Shown here piece after piece: positions 35,881 through 47,639 of a stretch of DNA of 64,000 nt. The stretch is taken from NCBI GenBank assembly GCA_029747015.1, contig JAKOGI010001329.1, positions 194,500 to 258,499 on the forward strand. Direction: 5' to 3'. The number at the start of each line of letters is the position of its first letter. Position 1 is the first letter of the stretch. Source of the stretch: Carnegiea gigantea (Eukaryota; Streptophyta; Magnoliopsida; Caryophyllales; Cactaceae). Under the pieces are notes generated by a model. The model was not told where the DNA came from and searched no databases. It saw only the letters and a program-made list of their open reading frames with translations. Made by a program: the position numbers and the translations under genes.

Positions 35881-36315
35881 TGAGAGGGTTGGGGGGTTTC
35901 GGGGTCCCTGCCCGATCACGGCCCCCTTCCCCTTTTGTTCCAATTTTTTCTTCTTTTTTCCTTTTTTTGGCTCAAATAACATAATTCAGCTATGTTCCAG
36001 CCCCAAACTCATTAGCAATTAGACTAAACTCGAGTTGAAGCGTCCCATAACTAAAATTTCAATCTAGACTTCGGGAATCAACTAAATAAAACGAAAATGA
36101 TTTTAAAAACTCGGGTTAGCATCGATTCAATAAATTTATAAATAAGTAATGTCAATAATAATATTAATCGTAAAGTCGTTCTTTTTAATGAAATTAATCG
36201 TTAAGGACGCACACAGATCACTTATTACCCTTGTTTAAAAATAATTTAAATGCAGATTTGTAAATTCAGCAACTAAAACAGTTAGTAGTAGTAGACTGAA
36301 GGTGCGACCCTTACA

Positions 36316-36320
36316 CGAAC
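36316..36320. repeat. Target-site duplication (right) of LARD-like element
   Basis: CGAAC, identical to 25495-25499. Confidence 0.93.
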
Positions 36321-37059
36321 ACTATCTACTCTCCTTAGGGGATTAGTGAGTAGGAATCTCAAGGAATAGGATTTAAAGCTTCCTCATGGCGAGTTTGCTT
36401 ATAACCGGGCTCCTACTTATGCTACATCTTAGTCTCTATTTGAAACTTGTTATCGAGTCAATCCTCTTACTCCAATAGAACTGATTCCTCTTCCCATTGA
36501 ACATAGGGTCAGGTTTGAGGCTATGGAGAGAGCTAAGAAATTGAAGAAGCTCCATAAGAAAATTCAAGCTCAAATAGAGAAGGTCAACACCTCTTACAAG
36601 GCTAGAGCAGACAAGCATCGAAATTCCATGGTTTTCAACCCAGGATATTTGGTTTGGTTGCACCTAAGAAAGGAGAGATTCCCTTCTAGGATGCAAAACA
36701 AACTCATGGCTTGACGAGAAGGCCTTTTCAAGGCCCTTAAAATGATTTAAGATGATGTCTACAAGTTGAACTTACCAGGAGACATGAATGTGAACACCAC
36801 ATTCAATGTGGGTGACCTAATTCCTTACATGAAGGACGACTTTAAGGATTTGAGGGAAAATCCTTCTCAAGAAGGGGAGTTTGGTGCATACCAAGCCCCA
36901 AATCAACTCTTGGCTACACTCTTATCCACACCAAAGTCCAAGGCATTCTTTTTTGGTCAGGAAGGTCATCACTCTAGCACTTCACTTGGTTTCAATTTGG
37001 CTTCTGAGCATCCAAACAATTTCCGAATGGGGGATCAATGCTTAATTGGGAAGCTTTGA
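36321..37059 (+). pseudogene. Integrase C-terminal part of element 2, right part
   Basis: Continues the integrase interrupted at 25499: LLRGLVSRNLKE then a stop, KLPHGEFAYNRAPTYATS, an open frame at 36523-36714 with VNTSYKARADKHR and YLVWLHLRKERFPSR, a stop, then LNLPGDMNVNTTFNVGDLIP. The last frame (36766-37059) runs past the LTR start at 36882 for about 59 codons, so the putative C-terminus is LTR-encoded, as in element 1. No chromodomain was recognised. Confidence 0.75.
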
Positions 37060-37957
37060 GTGTTGGCTTTAAGATGATGCAATAAAATTCCAAGTTATGT
37101 TGCATTTTAATTTCTTAAAGTGATAAAAATCCCAACTTATATAGTGTAGGGTTTTATTGAAAAACTTGTTGTAATTGGGTTGAGTTTAAATCCTACCTAA
37201 GGAAGCCTAAATAAAGCGAGCCCAAGTTTCCTGATTCCCTAAGAAGCCTATTTTAGTCTTATGTCTAAAAAATTTAGCATTGGTTTTTTAAAAATTAGGA
37301 GAAATGGTCTAAATATGTGATCTTTGGAGCAATTTGGCAATTGGCCATAATTGGAGAGGATACAGTCGTGAACTTTGAGATTAATTAGCATTGGGTGATT
37401 CTTCACACACTAAGGAAGATTTTTAAAGTGTAGGGCTTCCATTGGTGGAGTAAAGCCTTTTAAAAGCTCTTCAGAAGATGGAGGATGAGCCCCAAAAAAT
37501 GCAGCTCATCTTGATTGTAATTATCTTAGCATCTTGATTTAATCCTCTTGGATATGTTTTAAGCCCCCAATTGGCCAACTTACCCCACTAATGTAACAGC
37601 TAATTCCCTCTATTTTGGGTGTTTGTAGACCCAATTTCCTCCATGTAAACTCAGCCTGAGTTGAATTGTGAAATAGAAGGCTAAAGGCCATCTTCTGTGC
37701 AAAAATCTTTATATCATTATCTCTTAAATTAAGAGTTGTGATTAGATTATTTCCTTTAGAATTCTTCTTTGGTGGATAAGAATCTTTAGGAGAAGAATTT
37801 GGTGGAAACTAATTAAGCTATCAGTAGTATCTTACATTAGGCACAAAACTCACAATCCTCTTAATTGTTTTGAGATTGAATCCAAAATAAGCATCCTTTA
37901 GGTATGATCATCACCTTGTTATACTGATCTTGGTGGTTTGAGGAATGATCCTCATCA
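36882..37957 (+). repeat. 3' LTR of gypsy element 2
   Basis: 1076 bases, begins TGGTGCATACCAAGCCCC after GAAGGGGAGT (purine tract at 36871-36880) and ends ATGATCCTCATCA. It pairs with 21575-22682. The next five bases, GGGAG, match AGGAG before the left LTR at four of five positions. Confidence 0.85.
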
Positions 37958-38366
37958 GGGAGGGAAAAGAATCGTTAAAAAATCAACATATGATTAGTTG
38001 AATTGAATGGTGTTACGAGTCTCTCGCCACGGTGTATGCAAAATAAAGGAATCGAACATATGTATAACAAACTGCGATAAAGTGCTAGTCATATTTAGAA
38101 CATTCTGGAGTAATTTACTCAAATTATCCAAAGTCGCCATCAAGAATAGATGCCATGGTTTCACAAACAGAGAACCTTTCAAGGAAAAAAAAGGCAAAAG
38201 AGAGGCAGAAGAATATCATCATAACTCTAACCTAAAAATTAAATTTAAAAACAGAGAAATTGATTTACTTTCATTCATGATTAATCCTGAAATTTGCCAT
38301 CAAAGCTGAAACTTCTTTCATGAGCTTCAACATTACTCTCCTTTCGCTAAGCCATTGGGTTTGGGA
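37958..38366. other. Unique sequence between element 2 and the copia array
   Basis: About 400 bases with no recognised repeat. Small open frames occur on both strands (37994-38197 minus, 38007-38309 plus) without homology. On the minus strand the 96 bases at 38271-38366 can be read open with the flank beyond the copia array, a possible old exon. Confidence 0.4.
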
Positions 38367-38371
38367 ATTAG
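38367..38371. repeat. Target-site duplication (left) of copia array
   Basis: ATTAG directly before the first LTR, repeated perfectly at 54715-54719 after the last LTR, 16 kb away. Confidence 0.92.
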
Positions 38372-39081
38372 TGTTGGAAACGAATAACAATGGCTGCTGG
38401 AAGGAGAGGGAGATGACCTGTGTCATGGCATGAACCACTGACCTAAAAGCTTAATTCGCCCAACTTAGATGCAAATCATTATGGCGAAGAAGCTCCCTGA
38501 GCTTCAACACAGTAGGCTTCACACTCATGCACTCGAGGGAGAAGCTATGGAGTATAACAACTTTTATGCCCAGAAAGTAGAGAGGAGAAGAAAGAATTAG
38601 TTTTCTGTGTGTTCTACAGAGTTGTAGAAGAGCCCCTTTTATAGTGGACTGGAGGAGAGAAAACTGGTAACCAAGCAATAAAGAAAGGCATAGAAGGGGG
38701 CAGAAAATCAGGTAATGGAGAGACTAATGGTGATTGCATATTTAGTGGAGGGAGAATCGGTTAGCAACAGAAAGTAGCCGTCACTCCATTGATAACGGTC
38801 CCAAGCATTAACCCTCCAAAAATATAATCAAAGTGGCCTACAGCCCAGGGCCCGTGCTGCACCCTGCCTAGACCGGACAGGCAGCGGCAGCGGCGGCGCG
38901 TGCGCGCGTGGTCGCCAAGGCATCCTCAACTCTCTTAAAACATTGTTCCAAGTTATTCAACAAGTACAATGAGAGTGGAATAGATAAACCCCCAACACTC
39001 CCCTCAAAACTTCTATGTGGGACATAGAAAGAAGGAATAGGGAAAGTCAGTGAAAACCTTTTAAGTGCTATTACTCCAACA
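38372..39081 (-). repeat. Copia LTR1 (3' LTR of copy A)
   Basis: 710 bases, TGTTGGAAACG...TACTCCAACA on the plus strand. The CTATAAAAGGGG-type TATA on the minus strand is at about 38635-38643. The outer side is host DNA and the inner side is the purine tract of copy A. Confidence 0.92.
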
Positions 39082-39680
39082 ATCCCCCACTAATAGCACA
39101 CAAAAGGTAAAGAAGAACAGATAAGATTTCCTAGGCAAGAAGGATCAGATGCTTAAGTATCAATGTCTTTCGATTGAATTGATACGTAGTGTTGAGAGGC
39201 AACACCTAAGTCTAACAAGTGAACTTAGTATTGAACTTGTTACACTTTGGATGAGACCCTCTCGACACATATCAACCCTAGAAGATGTATACTCCGCTAT
39301 AACCACTTGCGCATTTAAAGCCTATGCGCATACCCCGGGTCTCATAAGTGCTCTAGAGAGACAACCTAGTCTCTCATGGAAGGCGACCAGACCTTCACAC
39401 TTACTTAGATAATTCCATCAGTCTATCTGGTTATAGACCACCAAAATTATAGCTTGGAATTGTTAAGAGTATAAGCTCAACCTCTTATAAACTGATTGTG
39501 AAATCCATCAAGTGCTTCTCTATAGCACCACCATAACAGGCTATGGATTCATTGACGTGCTTCTCCATAGCACAAGCACTACCACTCGCCATGGGGATGG
39601 GAAGTAATGCAGTTAGAAGATTAGCATGGTTTCGTTTAACCACAAAAGGGTATCCACCATACCTCTTCATTCCATGGGCT
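39082..39680 (-). other. 3' untranslated region of copia copy A
   Basis: About 600 non-coding bases between the RNase H end and LTR1. The first bases on the plus strand, ATCCCCCACTAATAGCAC, are the purine tract in minus sense, and the last nine (TAATAGCAC) pair with GTGCTATTA inside the LTR to form a stem-loop across the boundary. Homologous regions lie at 44418-45017 and 49378-49963. Confidence 0.75.
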
Positions 39681-40085
39681 TCAGCCCCATCCCCCTCGAC
39701 GAATCGAGATTCTTCTTGGCAATCCCTTGGTAAGAGGGTCTACCAAATTCTTCTCGGATCTCATATACTCTAGGAAGATAACACCATGCTTCAGCAATTG
39801 CTTTACCGCACCATGTGTTATACAGATATGGCTCGTTTTCTCGTTATAGACACTGTTGTGCACAATTCCAATTGCCGCTTGCGAATCACAGTGCAAGGAG
39901 ATAGGTGTTGATTGTTTCCGCCACAATGGTATGTTAGTCAAGAGACCCTTGCACCATTCAGCCTCTTGACCTGCCAACTCAAGAGCAATAAACTCATATT
40001 CCATGGTTGAGTGAGCTATGCATGTCTGTTTTGCAGACTTCCATGAAATAGCTCCTCCACCCAATGTAAAAACATAGCCACTCAT
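39681..40085 (-). pseudogene. Copia copy A RNase H
   Basis: 134-codon open frame with the typical C-terminal copia RNase H sequence: YVFTLGGGAISWKSAKQ, ESEF replaced by YEFIALELAGQEAEW, HCDSQAAIGI, and the terminal DPLTKGLPR. The upstream connection to RT is broken by a stop near 40113-40115, and the end is frameshifted compared with copy C. Part of a dead polyprotein. Confidence 0.85.
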
Positions 40086-40217
40086 AGAACTTACTTCATC
40101 GTTATCAGCAACCTAATTTGCACCGCAAAAACCTTCCAGTACCGTAGGAAATTTATAAAAAAGTAAACAGCAATCCATAGTACCTCTAAGGTATCTCAAC
40201 AAATGATGAAGTGCATC

Positions 40218-41780
40218 CTAATGTTCTTTAGCAGGATTGTGGGTGTACCTACTTAGTCTACTAACAGCACATGCAATGTCAGGACGAGTGGAGTTCATGA
40301 GAAACATCACGCTCCCTATTATCTTAGCATATTCAATTCGAGACCCACTAGGTCCTCTGCTCTTTTTAAGATGTGTACTAGGGTCATAGGGAGTTTTTAT
40401 AGGTACCACATCGAAGGAGTTAAATTTTTTCAACCCTTTCTCAATATAATGAGACTGACTTAAGGAAAAACCACTTTTGGTTTTTATAAGTTTGATCCCC
40501 ATGATAACATCTGCTTCTTCTAAATCTTTCATTTCAAAGAGAGAAGACGGAATTCTTTTAGTCTCATTAATAGCACATAGGTTGGTACGAAAGATTAGCA
40601 TACCATCCACATACAAGCATATGATCACATAGTCAGATCCAAACATTTTAGAATAAACACAAGAATCGGAGCTGTTAACAATAAAGCCATTTTTCTCTAA
40701 AGAACTACCAAATTTCTCATACCACTGTTCAGGGGCTTGCTTTAGACCATAAAGGGATTTTCTCAATTTGCATACTTTATTCTCCTGACCAGGGATCCCA
40801 CACCCTTCAGGTTGTGACATATAAATTTCTCCCTCTAAGTCACCATTGAGGAATGCTGTTTTGACATCCATCTGATGCACCATAAGATCATGGATAGCAG
40901 CAAAAGCAACTAGAGTTTTGATTATTGCAATTTTGATCACAGGAGAATAAGTATCAAAGAAATCAATTCCCTTCTTTTGGTCAAAGCCTCTAATGACTAA
41001 TCTAGGTTTGTACCTTTCAATAGAGCCATTCGTTCTAAGATTCTTCTTGAAGATCCATTTACTACTAATGGGTCTACAACCCTTAGGTAAGTCGGCCAAT
41101 TCCCAAGTTTTGTTTGACTCAAGGGAATCCATTTCACTCTTAATAACTTCGCCCCAAAAATTAGCATCTATAGACCGCATAGCCTCTTGGTAGGTTTTAG
41201 GATCTTCCTCAAGTAAATAAAGAGACATAAGCTCATCGGTGAAAGCATCAATGTCAAAGTTCTCAAGGACTTCTAGCAAAAAGGAAGTGATAAAGTCAGG
41301 GCCAGAACTAGTTTCAATCCTCTGTCTCTTGCTTCTTCTAGGTTGGGTTCCCAAATCTCTAACACTAGAGCTAGTAGCAGGTAAGTTCACATGTTCTGGT
41401 ACAACATTGGACACAGTATAAGACACATTCCTTTTCAAAGGGAAAACATGCTCAAAGAAATCAGCATCTCTATACTCCGAAATAGAGAAATCAGATAAAG
41501 ACATAAATCCACATGCAACACTGTTTTGAGCATAACCAATAAAGACAACATCGAACGTCTTGGGGCCAATGTTTGAACGTTTATGACTAGGTAGTGCAAC
41601 TTTGGCTAAACAGCCCTGCACTTTTAGACAATTCAAGTTGGGAGCATACCCTTTCCACAATTCAAATGGGGTTTGATCTAACTTCTTGTGGGGACCTCTA
41701 TTCGGCATAAAACAAGCTGTCAAGACAGCCTCCCCCCACATGTTGTCAGATGGACCAGAACTAACAAGCATGGCATTCAT
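40218..41780 (-). pseudogene. pol: Copia copy A integrase C-terminus and RT, catalytic loss
   Basis: A 520-codon open frame, the longest in the window. The N-terminal third is the end of integrase (NMWGEAVLTACF, PFELWKGYAPNL, GCLAKV, VFIGYAQNS). RT begins at about residue 205 with KTYQEAMRSIDANFW, then PISSKWIFKKNL, KPRLVIRGF, MDVKTAFLNGDLEGEIYMSQ and LYGLKQAPEQWY. The catalytic YVDD is changed to YVDG (CLYVDGMLIF, about 40601-40612), which should abolish polymerase activity even though the frame is open. It starts by frameshift from the integrase core frame at about 41780. Confidence 0.92.
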
Positions 41781-42608
41781 TCATCATATATTTAAGGTTA
41801 AGATTTCTCCGTTCAGCAACGCTGTTTTGTTGAGGAGTGTAAGGGGTGCTAGTCTCATGTATTATGCCATTTTTCTCATAAAAGGCAGTCAAAGAATTGG
41901 TGTCATATTCCCCACCTCTGCCAGACCTAAGTCTTTTGATTTTTAGGTCTAACTGATTCTCAACTTCAGCTTTGTACTTTAAGAACATTTCCTCAGCCTC
42001 ATCTTTAGACTTAAGAAGGTAAATCTTGGTATACCTAGAGTAGTTGTCTACAAAGGTGATATACCATTTCTTTCCACCCTTACTTATAGTGCTCTTAAGG
42101 TCTGCTAAGTCTGAATGCACAAGTTCTAACAATTCTGTTTTCCTGGTTGTTACATTTTTAAAGGGTCTCCTAGCAAATTTTGCTTCAACACAGACTGGAC
42201 ACTTAGAATAATTTTCAGTATTCACATTTGGAATTAAACACATGTTTCTAAGCCTTTTTAATGAAGCAAAATTAACATGTCCAAGACTACCATGCCACAA
42301 ATCAATAGACTCAGAAATATAAATAGAACTGGCAGCAGTTTCATTATTAATTTGCTCAACAACATTCAAAATAAGGAGCCCTCCATTACGATACCCCTTC
42401 CTAACGAAGCCCCCATTTCGTATGATATAACTTTTCCAGCTTCTTGCACAATTTTAAGGCCTGCCATGTCAAGAAGGGTACTAGAAACCAAATTTCTACG
42501 AACGGAAGGGACAAATAAAATATTACTTAAAGACAACATTTTTTCAGAAGTAAACTTAAGTAAAATCTTTCCTTTACCCTTGACAGCAGCTGCAGAAGAG
42601 TTGCCCAT
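41761..42608 (-). pseudogene. Copia copy A GAG-pre-integrase and integrase core
   Basis: Two overlapping frames (42366-42608 and 41761-42369). The pre-integrase region has MGNSSAAAVKGKGKILLKF, VPSVRRNLVSSTLLD, and then HGSLGHVNFASLKRL and CPVCVEAKFARRPF (zinc-binding HHCC). The core has HSDLADL, FVDNYSRYTKIY, RSGRGGEY, where active copies and copies B and C have RSDRGGEY so the second catalytic Asp is lost, and QQNSVAERRN. A frameshift joins the two frames and another leads into the next segment. Confidence 0.85.
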
Positions 42609-42617
42609 GTAGACGTA

Positions 42618-43697
42618 TTATCCATCAGCAACCTCTTCAAAGTCAATCATGAGTTCCTTGTTGGCACAGAAATGCCTCGATGCTCCAGAATCTAGGATCC
42701 ATTCAGATAGATTATGCGCCAGATTTGCCTCCACGGTGGTAACCGCACAGATAATCTCATTATCCTCGGTTTCAGCAATGTTGACAGTAGGTGTTGCGGA
42801 CTTCTGTTTGGCTTGGACTGACCCTTTCCGTTGATTGCATTGATACACCTTGTGTCCAGGCTTGCCGCACACATAGCATGCTACCTTGGGCTTCTGAATC
42901 TTTTTGTTAGCAGAATTTTGATTCCTGAGATTTTGAGTTGGCATCTGGAATTTCTTCCCTTTGCCTTTGAATCTGTCTTTATTCGTTTATACAACAGATT
43001 CAACCAGGTTAGAACCAACAGAATTTAAAGAAAGGGAAGACATCTTATCTTTCAGCCGGTTTGCCTCCTTAGTCCACATATGGCTAATTAATTCCTAGAG
43101 TGTGAGATCTTTCTTCTTATGCTTGAGGTGGTTTCTGTAATTGCCCCAGGATGGTGGAAATTTTTCTATCAACACATTGGCTTGGAGGATTTCGCACATC
43201 TCCATGCCTTCTGCTAGGACCTTAGCGCACAGGTTTTCGTAGTCATGAACTTGTTCCATGATGGGTTTGTCATCCATAATCTGGAACTGTAGCCACTTGC
43301 CGACAACATATTTTCTTTTCCCAGCATCGTCTGAACCATATTTTGTCTCGAGTTTGGTCCAAATGACCTTGGCAGATTTAAGGTTTATAAACAGATCAAA
43401 TAAAGGATTAGACATATCATTCAATAGATCACTGTGAGCTAGTTTATTGTCTTATTCGAATTTCATCTTTGTGGCTTCGTCAAGGGGAATAGGAGGAGTT
43501 TTAGGAACAGTAGGAGTTGCAGGTTCAGAATCAATGATTAGGTTGCCTTCATCTGGGAGATCAGTAGTGGGCACGTAGTCGATCTCATGTTGCTCAAAAC
43601 AGAGGAGCAATTTTTAAGACCAATGTTTATCATTGGTTCCATCAAGAGGTTCAAATTTGTAGAGTTCAGGGAGAGTCTTTGGAGCAGCAGCCATCAT
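42618..43697 (-). pseudogene. gag: Copia copy A gag and protease
   Basis: Starts at ATG 43697 or 43694, 15-18 bases inside LTR2, with APKTLPELYKFEPLDGTN. A stop (WS*) near 43614 interrupts the N-terminus. The frame at 43095-43424 carries LFDLFINLKSAKVIW and EKFPPSWGNY of the UBN2-type gag domain. The frame at 42618-42944 has an intact CCHC knuckle (CYVCGKPGHKVYQCNQ) and protease motif WILDSGASRHF with its Asp intact, unlike copies B and C. It is dead through stops and a frameshift. Confidence 0.85.
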
Positions 43698-43712
43698 ACT
43701 TAGCTTTCAGAT
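43698..43712 (-). other. Copia PBS-position segment of copy A
   Basis: The minus strand reads ATCTGAAAGCTAAGT directly after the LTR. It does not begin with TGG and does not resemble a tRNA 3' end complement. Eleven bases pair with the LTR segment opposite (43781-43791) if two G-U wobbles are allowed. Confidence 0.6.
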
Positions 43713-44417
43713 TGTTAGAAACGAATAGTAATGGCTGCTAAAGGAGAGGGAGATAACCTGTGTCGTGGCATGAACCACTGACCTAAAAGCTTAATTCGCC
43801 CGACTTAGGTGCAAATCGTTATGGCGAAGAAGCTCCCCAAGGTGTAACACAGCATGCTCCGCACTCGCGCCCTCGAGGGAGAAGCTATAGAGTATAACAA
43901 CTTTTATGCCCAGGAAGTAGAGAGGAGAAGAGAGAATTAGTTTTCTGTGTGTTCTACAGAGTTGTAGAAGAGCCCTTTTTATAGTGGACTGGAGGAGAGA
44001 AAACTGGCAACCAAGCAATAAAGAAAGGCGTAGAAGGGGGTGGAAAATCAGGTAACGGAGAGAATAATGGTGATTGCAGATTTAGTGGAGGGAGATCGGT
44101 CAACAAAAGAAAGTAGCCGTTACTCCATCAGTAACGGTCGCAAGCGTTAACCCTCCAAAAATGTAATCAAAGAGGCCCACAGCCCATGGCCCGTGCTGCG
44201 TCTAGCCCAGACCGGACAGGCAGCGGTGGTGGCGCGTGCACATATGGTCCCCAAGGCATCCTCAACTCTCTTCAAACATGGTTCCAAGTTATTCAACAAG
44301 TATAATGAGAGTGGAATAGATAAACCCCCAACACTCCCCCCAAAACTTTTATGTGGGACATAGAGAGAAGGAATAGGGAAAGTGAGTGAACACCTTTTGA
44401 GTGCTATTACTCCAACA
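43713..44417 (-). repeat. Copia LTR2 (5' LTR of A, 3' LTR of B)
   Basis: 705 bases, TGTTAGAAACG...TACTCCAACA on the plus strand. Flanked by the PBS segment of A on the left and the purine tract of B on the right, with no target duplication at either edge: a shared LTR. TATA-like CTATAAAAAGGG on the minus strand at about 43974-43985. Confidence 0.92.
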
Positions 44418-45017
44418 ATCCCCCACTAATAGCACATAAAAGGTAAAGAAGAACATATACGATTTCCTGGGCAAGAAGGGTCAGATACTTAAGTGTCAAG
44501 GTCTTTCGATTGAATTGATACGTAGTGTTGAGAGGCAACACCTAAGTCTAACAAGTGAACTTAGTCTTGAACTTGTTAAACTTTGGATGAGACCTTCTCG
44601 ACACATATCAACCCTAGAAGATGTTTACTCTGCGATAACCACTTGCGCTTTTAAGGCCCATGCGCATACCCCGAGTTTCATAAGTGCTTTAGAGAGACAG
44701 CCCTAGTCTCTCATGGAAGGCGGCCGGACCTTCACACCTACTTAGGTAATTCCATCAGTTTATCTGGTCATAGACCACCAAAATTATAGCTTGGAATTAT
44801 TAAGAGCATAAGCTCAACCTCTTATAAACTGATTGTGAAATCCATCAAGTGCTTCTCTATAGCACCACCACAACAGGTTATGGATTCATTGATGTGCTTC
44901 TCTATAGCACAAGCACTACCACTCACCATGGGGATGGGAAGTAGTGCAGTTAGAAGATTAGTATGGCTTCGTTTGACCACAAAAGGGTATCCACCATATC
45001 CCTTCATTCCATAGGCT
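44418..45017 (-). other. 3' untranslated region of copia copy B
   Basis: Non-coding homologue of 39082-39680, starting with the purine tract and the TAATAGCAC stem arm. Confidence 0.75.
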
Positions 45018-46232
45018 TCAGCCCCATCCCATTCTTCTTGGCAATCCCTTGGTGAGAGGGCCTGCTAAATTCTTCTCTGATCTCACATACTCTAGGAAGA
45101 TAACACCATGCTTCAGCAATTGCTTTACCGCACCATGTCTTATACGGATATGTCTTGTTTTCCCATTATAGACACTGTTATGCGTAATTCCAATTGCCGC
45201 TTGCAAATCACAGTGCAAGGAGATAGGTGTTGATTGTTTCCCCCACAATGGCATATCAGTCAAGAGACCCTTGAGCCATTCAACTTCTTGACCTGCCAAC
45301 TCAAGAGCAATAAACTCATATTCTATGGTTGAGAGAGCTATGCATGTCTGTTTTGCAGACTTTCATAAAATAGCTCCTCCACCCAATGTAAAAACATAGC
45401 CTCTAGTAGCACTTACTTTATCATTATCAGCAACCCAATTTGCGCCGCAAAAACCTTCCAGTACAGTAGGAAATTTACAAAAATGTAAATACCAATCCAT
45501 AGCAGCTTTAAGGTATCTTAACAAATGATGAAGTGCATCCCAATGTTCTTTTAGTCTCATTAATAGCACATAGGTTGGCACGAAAGATCAGCATATCATC
45601 CACATATAAGCACATGATCACATAATCAGATCCAAACATTGTGGAATAAACACAAGAATCTGAGCTGTTAACAGTAAGGTCATTTTTCTCTAAAGAACTA
45701 CCAAATTTCTCATACCACTGTTTGGGGGCTTGCTTTAGACCATAAAGGAATTTTCTTAGTTTGCATACTTTGTTCTCCTGACCAGGGACCCCACACCCTT
45801 CAAGTTGTGACATATAAATTTCTTCCTCTAAGTCACCATTGAGGAATGCTGTTTTGACATCCATCTAATGTACCACAAGATCATGGATAGCTGCCAAAGC
45901 AACTAGAGTTCTGATTGTTGCAATTTTGATCACAGGGGAATAAGTGTCAAAGAAATCAATTCTCTTCTTTTGGTCAAAGCCTCTAATGACTAATCTAGCT
46001 TTATACCTTTCAATAGAGACATTCGCCCTAAGTTTCTTCTTGAAGATCTATTTACTACTAATGGGTCTACAACCCTTAGGCAAGTCGTTCAATTCTCAAG
46101 TTTTGTTTGACTCAAGGGAATCCATTTCACTCTTAATAGCTTCTTTCCAAAAATTAGCATCTATAGACCTCATAGCCTCTAGGTAGGTTTTAGGATCTTC
46201 CTCAAGTAAATAAAGAGACACAAGCTCATCGG
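45018..46232 (-). pseudogene. Copia copy B RT and RNase H with internal deletion
   Basis: RT is worn on entry (stops near 46050 and 45867) and then open at 45508-45864 with MDVKTAFLNGDLEEEIYMSQ, LYGLKQAPKQWY and an intact YVDD (CLYVDDMLIF). After NETKR the sequence jumps at about 45550 into the RNase H entry (HWDALHHLLRYL), losing about 329 bases that copies A and C keep. The breakpoints share TTCTTT(TA), a microhomology join. RNase H frames (45363-45581 and 45018-45299) carry GANWVADNDK and HCDLQAAIGI. Not functional. Confidence 0.85.
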
Positions 46233-47598
46233 TCAAAACATCAATGTCAAATTCTTAAGGACTTCTACCAAAAAGGAAGTGATAAAGTCAGGGCCAAAAC
46301 TAGTTTCAATCCTCTGTCTATTGCTTCTTCTAGGTTTAGTTCCCAAATCTCCAACACTAGAGCTAGTGGTAGGCAAGTTCACATATTCAGGTACAACATT
46401 GGACACAGTATGAGACACATTCCTTTTCAAAAGGAAAACATGCTCAAAGAAATCAGCATCTCTATACTGCGAAATAGAGAAATCAGATAAAGACATAAAT
46501 CCATATGCAACACTGTTTTGGGCATAACCAATAAAGACAGCATCGAACGTCCTGGGGCCAATGTTTGAACGTTTATGGCTAGGTAGTGTAACTTTGGCTA
46601 AACAGCCCCGAACTTTCAGATAATTCAGGTTGGGAGCATACCCTCTCCACAATTCATATGGGGTTTGATCTAACTTGTTATGGGGAACTCTATTCAGTAT
46701 AAAACAAGCTGTCAAGATAGCCTCCCCCCACATGTTATCAGATAGACCAGAACTAATAAGCATGGCATTCATCATATCTTTAAGGGGATGATTTTTCCGT
46801 TCAGCAACACTATTTTGTTGAGGACTGTAAGGGGCGCTAGTCTTATGTATTATGCCATTTTTCTCACAAAAGGCAGTCAAAGAATTGTTGTCATATTCCC
46901 CACCTCTGTCAGACCTAAGTCTTTTGATTTTTAGGTGTAACTGATTCCCAACATCAACTTTATACTTTAAGAACATTTCCCCAGCCTCATTTTTAGACTT
47001 AAGAAGGTAAATCTTGGTATACCTAGAGTAATCGTCTACAAAAGGTAATATGCCATTTCTTCCCACCCTTGCTTATAGTGTTCTTAAAGTCTACTAAGTC
47101 TGAATGCACAAGTTCTAACAATTCTGTTTTCCTAATTGTTACATTTTTAAAGGGTTTATTGGCAAATTTTGCTTCAGCGCAGACTAGACACTTAGAACAA
47201 TTTTCAGTATTCATATTTGGAATTAAACGCATGTTTCTAAGCCTGTTTAATGAAGTAAAATTAACCTGTCCAAGTCTACCATGCCACAAGTGAACAGACT
47301 CAACAACATAAACAGAATTGGCAGCAGTTTCATTATTAATTTGCGCAACAGCATTCAAAACAAGGAGCCCCCCACTACGATACCCCTTCCCAACAAAGTC
47401 CCCATTTCGCATGATAATAACTTTGCCAGCTTCTTGCACAATTTTAAGGCCAACCACGTCAAGAAGGGTACTAGAAACCAAATTTCTATGAAGGGAGGAG
47501 ACAAATAAAACATTACTTAATGACAACATTTTTCCAGAAGTAAACTTAAATAAAATCTTCCCTGCACCCTTGACAGCAGCTGTAGAAGAGTTGCCCAT
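46233..47598 (-). pseudogene. Copia copy B integrase
   Basis: Two frames, 47023-47598 and 46233-47066, cover GAG-pre-integrase (MGNSSTAAVKGAGKILFKF, HGRLGQVNFTSLNRL, CLVCAEAKF) and the integrase core (HSDLVDF, FVDDYSRYTKIY, RSDRGGEYDNNS with the catalytic Asp present, QQNSVAERKN). The C-terminal domain follows (NMWGEAILTACF, PYELWRGYAPNL, VFIGYAQNS). A frameshift near 47040 divides the core and another near 46240 ends the frame. It is the best preserved integrase core motif set of the three. Confidence 0.85.
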
Positions 47599-47639
47599 GT
47601 AGACTCATTTTCCATCAGTAACCTCTTCAAAGTCAATCA

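Noticed and set aside
41239..41946. Plus-strand open frames opposite the copia pol
   Set aside because: They are antisense shadows of the minus-strand polyprotein.
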